In this document: positions 30,891-35,377 of the stretch, one piece after another
How positions within the stretch are numbered: the first letter of the stretch is position 1
Layout: each line of letters opens with the position of its first letter
Source: an uncultured Ruminococcus sp.
Lineage (GTDB): Bacteria; Bacillota; Clostridia; Oscillospirales; Acutalibacteraceae
Assembly (NCBI GenBank): GCA_902784855.1
Contig: CACZWQ010000005.1
Span: forward strand, 1 to 35,377
DNA length: 35,377 bases
Direction of reading: 5' to 3'
Notes under the pieces: generated by a model
The model's input: only the letters and a program-made list of their open reading frames with translations
Databases searched by the model: none
What the model was told of the DNA's origin: nothing
Program-made: the position numbers and the translations under genes

Positions 30891-32681
30891 TCAGCCGATC
30901 GGCTCAAAGTCCGCGACGCCGTGCTTGCACAGCGGGCAGATGAAGTCCTCGGGCAGGTCCTCGCCCTCGTAGACATAGCCGCAGATCTTGCAGACCCAGC
31001 CCTTTTTGCCCTCGGTCTCGGGCTTGGGCTTGACGTTGTTCTGGTAGTAGGTGTAGGTCATGGTCTCCTTGTCCGAGATCACGCGCGCCTCGGTGACCGA
31101 GCAGATGAACATGCCGTGGGTGTCGAGGTCGATATAGTCCTCCACCTTCAGCGACATGAAGGAGTTGATATACTTGGGCAGGAACACCAAGCCGTTGTCG
31201 GAGCGCAGCGGGGTGCAGCTTGCGAATTTATCGACGTTCTTGCCGCTCTGGAAGCCGAAGTTCTCAAAGACGCTGAACGGCGCCTCCACCGACAGGCAGT
31301 TGACGTTCATCACGCCCGTGTTCTTGATGGTGTGGTGGGAGTAGTTCTGCTTGTTGATGCAGACGGCGACGCGGTTGGGCGAGTTGGTGACCTGGGTGAC
31401 GGTGTTGACGATCAGGCCGTTGTCCTTCTTGCCGTCGTTGGAGGTCACGACATAGAGGCCGTAGCCGATGTTGAACAGCGCGGTGAGGTCGTTCTTGTTC
31501 GCCTTCTCGCCGTCCTGCTCGATGTAGTCGTGACAGAGCGCCTCGGCGAGCGCTTCAAGCTGCGCCTTGCTGTCGTCGTTGAGCGCGGAGACGATGCGCA
31601 CGACAGGCTCTAAGAAATCGAGCTTCTTGCAGCCCTCCAGCATTTTCTTCATGGTCTTGGCAGCCAGCGGCGCCCACGAGCCGTTCTCGATGAAGCCGAC
31701 GGTTCTGTTCTGGAAGTTGCGCTCGGTCAGGTGCTCGATGAACTCGCGCATGAAGGGGAAGATATCCGCGTTATAGGTGGTGGTGGCGAGCACGATCCTG
31801 CCGTAGCGGAAGGCGTCCTCCACACACTCCGCCATATCCTCGCGGGCGAGGTCGGCGACGACGACCTTGGGGCAGCCCTTCGCCTTGAGCTTTTCGGCGA
31901 GCAGCTCCACCGCCTGCTTGGTGTGGCCGTAGACGGAGGTATAGGCGATCATGATGCCCTCGCTCTCGACGCCGTAGCTCGACCAGGTGTTGTAGAGGTC
32001 GAGGTAGTAGCCGAGGTTTTCCTTGAGGATGGGGCCGTGCAGCGGGCAGATGATCTGGATATCCAGCTTTGCCGCCTTTTTCAGCACGCTCTGCACCTGA
32101 GCGCCGTACTTGCCGACGATGCCGATGTAGTAGCGTCTCGCCTCGCACGCCCAGTCCTCGTCGGCGTCCAGCGCGCCGAACTTGCCGAAGCCGTCGGCGG
32201 AAAAGAGCACCTTGTCCTTGGTGTCATAGGTCATGATGACCTCGGGCCAGTGCACCATGGGCGCCGCGACGAACGCCAGCGTATGCTCGCCGAGCGAGAG
32301 GGTGTCGCCCTCCTTGACGACGATGCGCCTGTCCTCGAACTCGGTGCCGAAGAAGTTCTTCATCATCGTGAACGCCTTGGCGCTGGAGACGATGGTTGCG
32401 TCGGGATAATTCTGCATAAAGTTGAAGATATTGGCGGAGTGGTCGGGCTCCATGTGCTGCACGACGAGGTAGTCGGGCTTTCTGTCGCCGAGGGCTTCGT
32501 CGAGGTTGCTGAGCCATTCGAATTTGAAGTTGCGGTCGACCGTGTCCATCACGGCGATCTTCTTGTCGAGGATGACGTAGGAGTTGTACGCCATGCCGTT
32601 GGGCACGACATACTGACCCTCAAACAGGTCGATTTTGCGGTCGTTAACGCCGACATAGCGGATGTCGTTTGTCACTTGCAT
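30891..32681 (-). CDS. Flavodiiron protein fused to flavin reductase and rubredoxin domains
   Basis: A 596-residue oxygen (or NO) reductase. Residues 1-240 are the metallo-beta-lactamase-like diiron domain with H76-x-E78-x-D80, H144, D163 and H215 all present. Residues about 245-395 are flavodoxin-like (GIMIAYTSVYGHTKQAV) for FMN. Residues about 405-555 resemble flavin reductase domains (NGLIVNTVTQVTNSPNRVAV). The C-terminal 35 residues are a rubredoxin with C564, C567, C582, C585. The fusion puts electron entry, FMN and the diiron site in one chain, so a separate rubredoxin may be unnecessary. GTGAGG precedes ATG. Divergent from the glutathione peroxidase gene. The stop codon sits in the palindromic GGCTGAGCC module. 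Confidence 0.94.
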   Translation of the reverse strand: MQVTNDIRYVGVNDRKIDLFEGQYVVPNGMAYNSYVILDKKIAVMDTVDRNFKFEWLSNLDEALGDRKPDYLVVQHMEPDHSANIFNFMQNYPDATIVSSAKAFTMMKNFFGTEFEDRRIVVKEGDTLSLGEHTLAFVAAPMVHWPEVIMTYDTKDKVLFSADGFGKFGALDADEDWACEARRYYIGIVGKYGAQVQSVLKKAAKLDIQIICPLHGPILKENLGYYLDLYNTWSSYGVESEGIMIAYTSVYGHTKQAVELLAEKLKAKGCPKVVVADLAREDMAECVEDAFRYGRIVLATTTYNADIFPFMREFIEHLTERNFQNRTVGFIENGSWAPLAAKTMKKMLEGCKKLDFLEPVVRIVSALNDDSKAQLEALAEALCHDYIEQDGEKANKNDLTALFNIGYGLYVVTSNDGKKDNGLIVNTVTQVTNSPNRVAVCINKQNYSHHTIKNTGVMNVNCLSVEAPFSVFENFGFQSGKNVDKFASCTPLRSDNGLVFLPKYINSFMSLKVEDYIDLDTHGMFICSVTEARVISDKETMTYTYYQNNVKPKPETEGKKGWVCKICGYVYEGEDLPEDFICPLCKHGVADFEPIG

Positions 32682-32722
32682 AATAAAACCTCACTTTGAT
32701 GTATATTTTGGGTTATGCTTGG

Positions 32723-32732
32723 TACAATTGTA
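32723..32732. promoter_or_regulatory. OhrR-like operator candidate over the flavodiiron -10 box
   Basis: TACAATTGTA is a perfect 10-bp palindrome overlapping the -10 of the flavodiiron promoter. Known OhrR operators in Bacillus are built from TACAATT and AATTGTA half-sites, and an OhrR-like gene lies 700 bases away. A second inverted repeat, TTTGT-AC-ACAAA (32793-32804), lies 20 bases ahead of the peroxidase -35. Confidence 0.35.
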
Positions 32733-32755
32733 ACATAGTATTAGGCGTTTGACAA
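32727..32755 (-). promoter_or_regulatory. Promoter of the flavodiiron gene
   Basis: Minus-strand TTGTCA (32750-32755), 17 bases, TACAAT (32727-32732). Confidence 0.75.
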
Positions 32756-32823
32756 GAAGTTTTATGAATTTCGCGGAAAAATTTCGAGATAGTTTGTACA
32801 CAAAATATTATCACGCAAATCTA

Positions 32824-32852
32824 TTGACAAGCCCGTTTCACTCTGCTACAAT
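32824..32852 (+). promoter_or_regulatory. Promoter of the gpx-ohrR operon
   Basis: Consensus TTGACA (32824-32829), 17 bases, TACAAT (32847-32852), 30 bases before the start codon. Confidence 0.8.
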
Positions 32853-32881
32853 AGAGAAAAAGCAAACAGGAGGTCATGCGG

Positions 32882-33424
32882 ATGTCATTTTACGATTTCA
32901 CGGTCAAAACGCGCAGGGGAGAGGATTTTGATCTTTCCACGCTTCGCGGCAAGGCGGTTTTGGTGGTCAACACCGCCACGGGCTGCGGGTTCACGCCGCA
33001 GTACAAGGGCTTGGAGGCGCTGTATGAGCGGTATCACGAGCGGGGGCTTGAGATCCTCGACTTTCCCTGCAACCAGTTCAACAATCAGGCGCCCGGCAGC
33101 GACGAGGAGATTCATCAGTTCTGCACGCTGCGCTACAAGACGCAGTTCGATCAGATGAAGAAGATCGAGGTCAACGGCGAGAATGAGTCGCCGCTGTACA
33201 CCTTCCTCAAACGCGAGATGCCCGACGAGGAGGTCAAGGGCTTGAAGGCGCGGGCGGCGATGAAGGCGGTCTCGAAGCTGAGCAAGAGCACCCGCACCCC
33301 TTCGGACATCAAGTGGAATTTCACCAAGTTCCTCGTCGACCGCACGGGCAGGGTGGTCGGCAGGTACAACCCGACGGTGGAGCCGGAGAAGCTCTCGGGG
33401 GATATCGAGGCGATCCTCGGATGA
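32882..33424 (+). CDS. Glutathione peroxidase family thiol peroxidase
   Basis: A 180-residue peroxidase reducing hydroperoxides. The peroxidatic cysteine is C35 in NTATGCGFTPQY (Cys, not selenocysteine), with Q69 region FPCNQFNNQAPG and KWNFTKFLVDR supplying the other active-site residues. C81 in HQFC is at the place of the resolving cysteine of thioredoxin-dependent members, so thioredoxin rather than glutathione is the likely reductant; trxA and trxB are two genes downstream. I start at ATG 32882, 7 bases after AGGAGGT; ATG 32876 is only 1 base from it. Confidence 0.94.
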   Translation: MSFYDFTVKTRRGEDFDLSTLRGKAVLVVNTATGCGFTPQYKGLEALYERYHERGLEILDFPCNQFNNQAPGSDEEIHQFCTLRYKTQFDQMKKIEVNGENESPLYTFLKREMPDEEVKGLKARAAMKAVSKLSKSTRTPSDIKWNFTKFLVDRTGRVVGRYNPTVEPEKLSGDIEAILG

Positions 33425-33879
33425 CGGAGGAGAAGTACGAAGCCCTGCGGCTGAAAAACCAGCTCTGTTTTCCGCTGTATCTCTGCGCCAAGGAGCTGCA
33501 GCGCCGCTATGCGCCCTGTCTGGACGCGCTGAACCTGACCTATACCCAGTATGTGGTGATGATGTATTTCTGGGAGCACGGCAGCTCGAACGTCAAGGCG
33601 ATCGGCAGGGCGCTGCTGCTCGATTCCAGCACGCTGACGCCGCTGCTGAAAAAGCTGGAGCAGAAGGGATATCTGACGCGCACCCGCTCCAAGGAGGACG
33701 AGCGCAACCTGATCGTCAGCCTGACCGAGAGCGGGCAAGCGCTGCGCGACCGCGCACTGGACGTGCCCGCCCAAATCGGCGCCTGCCTCGCCCTCACCGA
33801 AGAAGAAGCCGCCACCCTTCACAAAATCCTATACAAACTTCTATCGAGTGTCACGCTGCCACTAACCACTAACCACTAA
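33421..33879 (+). CDS. MarR-family organic hydroperoxide sensor, OhrR-like
   Basis: A 152-residue winged-helix repressor. LKNQLCFPLYLCAKELQRRYAPCLDALNLTYTQYVVMMYFWE matches OhrR closely (positions about 11-53): the peroxide-sensing cysteine is C16, with Y20 and Y30 at the tyrosines that hold it. Two more cysteines, C22 and C33, are nearby. The wing region is KGYLTRTRSKEDERNLIVSLTE. Its ATG overlaps the peroxidase stop as ATGA. I infer it represses its own operon and derepresses it on oxidation. The last residues (LPLTTNH) are encoded by a heptamer repeat, suggesting the original end was replaced. Confidence 0.9.
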   Translation: MTEEKYEALRLKNQLCFPLYLCAKELQRRYAPCLDALNLTYTQYVVMMYFWEHGSSNVKAIGRALLLDSSTLTPLLKKLEQKGYLTRTRSKEDERNLIVSLTESGQALRDRALDVPAQIGACLALTEEEAATLHKILYKLLSSVTLPLTTNH

Positions 33880-33893
33880 CCCCTAGCCACTAC
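33859..33893 (+). repeat. Heptamer tandem repeat at the ohrR 3' end
   Basis: Three exact copies of CCACTAA (33859-33879) plus two degenerate ones (CCCCTAG, CCACTAC). The third copy supplies the ohrR stop codon; because 7 is not a multiple of 3, successive copies put a stop in all three frames. Confidence 0.8.
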
Positions 33894-33911
33894 AACCAAG
33901 GAGGAAAAACC

Positions 33912-34220
33912 ATGTCAGTCATTACCGTAAACGAAAACACCTTTGAAAAAGAAGTCATCCTCGCGGACAAGCCCGTGCTGGTCGATTTTTATGCCGACTG
34001 GTGCGGACCCTGCCGCATGCTCAGACCCACGCTGGAAGCGATCGCCGACGAGAGAAGCGACGTCAAGGTCGCGGCGGTGAATATCGACGAGAATCCCGAC
34101 CTCGCGGATGAGTTCGATATCGCCACCATCCCCTGCGTCATCCTCTTTCAAAACGGTGCCGAGGCGGACAGAAGCATCGGTCTCGTGCCCAAGGAGGCGC
34201 TGGAAGCGCTGTTGGGGTGA
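33912..34220 (+). CDS. trxA: Thioredoxin
   Basis: A 102-residue thioredoxin with the canonical active site WCGPC (C31, C34) and the D25-F-Y-A-D-W strand. The loop opposite the active site reads TIPCV: after cis-Pro74 there is Cys75 where Thr is common, an unusual extra thiol near the active site. It should pass electrons from TrxB to the peroxidase and other targets. AAGGAGGAAA precedes ATG. Its stop overlaps trxB. Confidence 0.96.
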   Translation: MSVITVNENTFEKEVILADKPVLVDFYADWCGPCRMLRPTLEAIADERSDVKVAAVNIDENPDLADEFDIATIPCVILFQNGAEADRSIGLVPKEALEALLG

Positions 34221-35146
34221 GCGCCGTGACGGATATCATCATCATCGGCGCGGGTCCCGCCGGCATGACCGCCGCCATCTACGCCCGCCGTGCCGCCATG
34301 AGCGTGCTGGTGCTCGAGGCGGTGAGCTGCGGCGGGCAGATCATCAACACCCCCGAGATCGAGAACTATCCCGCGGCGGCGCATATCTCGGGCTTTGACT
34401 TCGCCACCAAGGTCTACGAGCAGGCGAAGGAGCTGGGCGCCCAATTCCGCTTTGAGCGGGCGCTGTCCATCCGCGACGGCGGCGCTGTCAAGACCGTCGT
34501 CACCGCCAAGAACAGCTATGACGCTTCGGCGGTCATCATCGCCACGGGCAGCCGCAACCGCGCACTGGGGCTTGAAAACGAGGACAGGCTCGTCGGCAGG
34601 GGCATATCCTACTGCGCGACCTGCGACGGCGCATTCTTCCGCGGCAAGGACGTGGCGGTCGTCGGCGGCGGCAACACCGCGCTCGAGGACGCGCTCTATC
34701 TTGCGAACATCGCGCGCAGGGTCTATCTCATCCATCGGCGCGACACGTTCCGCGGGGAAGAGGCGACCGTCGAAAGGCTGAGGGCGCGCGACAATGTGAC
34801 CTTCGTCCTCAACAGCCGCGTGACCAAGCTCAACGCGGGCAAGCGCTTGGAGAGCATCGTCACGGAGGACAGCGAGGGCAATACCCGCACCCTTGACGTG
34901 AGCGGCATGTTCGTCGCGGTCGGCAGGGTGCCCGAGAATCAGCCCTTCTCAGACCTGATCGAGCTCGACAGCGCGGGCTATGCCGTGACGGGCGAGGACT
35001 GCCGCACCAAGACGGCGGGCATTTTCGTCGCGGGCGACAACCGCACCAAATCCGTGCGCCAGCTCGTAACAGCCACCGCCGACGGCGCTACGGCTGCTAC
35101 GGCTGTAGCAGCAGGGCGCCTATTGCAAACGTCGCGTAAAGAGTAA
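34217..35146 (+). CDS. trxB: Thioredoxin reductase
   Basis: A 309-residue low-molecular-weight flavoprotein. IIIIGAGPAGMTAAIYARR binds FAD, VAVVGGGNTALEDALYL and the HRRDTFR basic patch bind NADPH, and the redox pair is C-A-T-C (C133, C136). GMFVAVGRVPEN and GIFVAGDNRTKSVRQLVTATADGA close the fold. GTG 34217 overlaps the trxA stop as GTGA; GTG 34226 (three codons later, with GGGGTGA upstream) is an equally possible start giving MTDIIIIGAG. The end (TAVAAGRLLQTSRKE) contains a copy of the CTACGGCTGTAGCAGCA module. Confidence 0.95.
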   Translation: MSAVTDIIIIGAGPAGMTAAIYARRAAMSVLVLEAVSCGGQIINTPEIENYPAAAHISGFDFATKVYEQAKELGAQFRFERALSIRDGGAVKTVVTAKNSYDASAVIIATGSRNRALGLENEDRLVGRGISYCATCDGAFFRGKDVAVVGGGNTALEDALYLANIARRVYLIHRRDTFRGEEATVERLRARDNVTFVLNSRVTKLNAGKRLESIVTEDSEGNTRTLDVSGMFVAVGRVPENQPFSDLIELDSAGYAVTGEDCRTKTAGIFVAGDNRTKSVRQLVTATADGATAATAVAAGRLLQTSRKE

Positions 35147-35377
35147 CGTTTCTGCAACGGCGCGCTATAACGCGGGCACTTTTTTGACCTTATTAACAAA
35201 CGTTGCACGCGCGGAGAAAGCGCCTACGGCGCACGCGTTATAGCGCGGGCTTAAATTCTAACCTTTTTAACAAACGTTGCACGCGCGGAGAAAGCGCCCT
35301 TGGGCGCCTGTCATTCTGAGCGGTTTTGCGCAGCAAAAATTTGCGTCAGCAAATAGTCGAAGAATCCCCTTTTGTGA
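35147..35377. repeat. Intergenic repeat island D, continuing past the window
   Basis: Two tandem copies of the hairpin module ending ACAAACGTTGCACGCGCGGA (35160-35214 and 35232-35288), each followed by GAAAGCGCC...GGCGC, then a GTCATTCTGAGCGG...AGTCGAAGAATCCCC unit (35309-35370), which occurs inverted in island A. No gene seen. Confidence 0.75.

Noticed and set aside
29366..30943. A 525-codon open frame on the plus strand opposite glpK
   Set aside because: Antisense shadow of glpK with the same skewed composition; no recognisable domain.
1..35377. tRNA, rRNA, phage or transposase genes
   Set aside because: Looked for conserved tRNA arms, rRNA segments and DDE/integrase motifs by eye and saw none; a tRNAscan or profile search would be needed to be certain.

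Overview
The window looks like the chromosome of a GC-rich, anaerobic, low-branching Bacillota, most likely a clostridial Ruminococcaceae/Oscillospirales-type gut bacterium. This is an inference. It rests on a Bacillus-like yicC-remA-gmk-rpoZ-priA-def-fmt-rsmB-rlmN-prpC-prkC-rsgA-thiN operon, strong AGGAGG-type ribosome binding sites with several TTG starts, a secreted CotH protein carrying a cellulosomal dockerin, a flavodiiron oxygen reductase, and an OhrR-type regulator. No rRNA, tRNA, phage, transposase or CRISPR array was seen.

Layout. 1-2645: three minus-strand single genes, each with its own promoter: a truncated XRE/zinc-ribbon regulator, yebC, and a membrane-anchored protein of unknown function. 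2839-16468: one long plus-strand housekeeping operon for guanylate synthesis, RNA polymerase omega, replication restart, N-formyl-Met handling, rRNA modification, the PrpC/PrkC phosphatase-kinase pair, ribosome assembly GTPase and thiamine pyrophosphokinase. The coaBC and rpe genes that sit in this operon in Bacillus subtilis are absent. 16532-18061: CotH-dockerin protein. 18340-19983: a membrane PASTA protein with a zinc ribbon and a kinase-like domain that has lost its catalytic residues. 19984-20457: terminator, a probable small non-coding RNA gene with its own promoter and terminator, and the carD leader. 20458-24757: CarD-like regulator, GH3 lipoprotein and Tex. 24995-27951: cyclophilin lipoprotein divergent from an orphan Wzm/Wzt (TagG/TagH-like) glycan exporter. 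28416-32681 (minus): flavodiiron protein, glycerol kinase and a lysophospholipase-like hydrolase. 32882-35146: glutathione peroxidase, OhrR-like sensor, thioredoxin and thioredoxin reductase.

How the genes work together. The right end reads as an oxygen/peroxide defence locus: NADPH to TrxB to TrxA to the thiol peroxidase, with an OhrR-type thiol sensor in the same operon and an oxygen-reducing flavodiiron protein transcribed divergently. PrkC, its phosphatase, the PASTA pseudokinase and the GH3 lipoprotein (possibly muropeptide-directed) together suggest cell-wall sensing in the middle of the window.

The least explained content is non-coding. Four intergenic islands (20941-21335, 24746-24990, 27952-28444, 35147-35377) are mosaics of the same short palindromic modules. 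One island is a nested inverted repeat with roughly 60-bp arms around a second element with 19-bp perfect terminal inverted repeats, followed by a tandem array of tiny UUCG-type hairpins. Two modules supply the stop codon or last codons of unrelated genes. The window also holds a heptamer array that stops all three frames after ohrR, an AT-rich stretch with a perfect-spacing promoter inside rlmN, and the unclassified small RNA gene. All function calls are from reading motifs; no database search was done.
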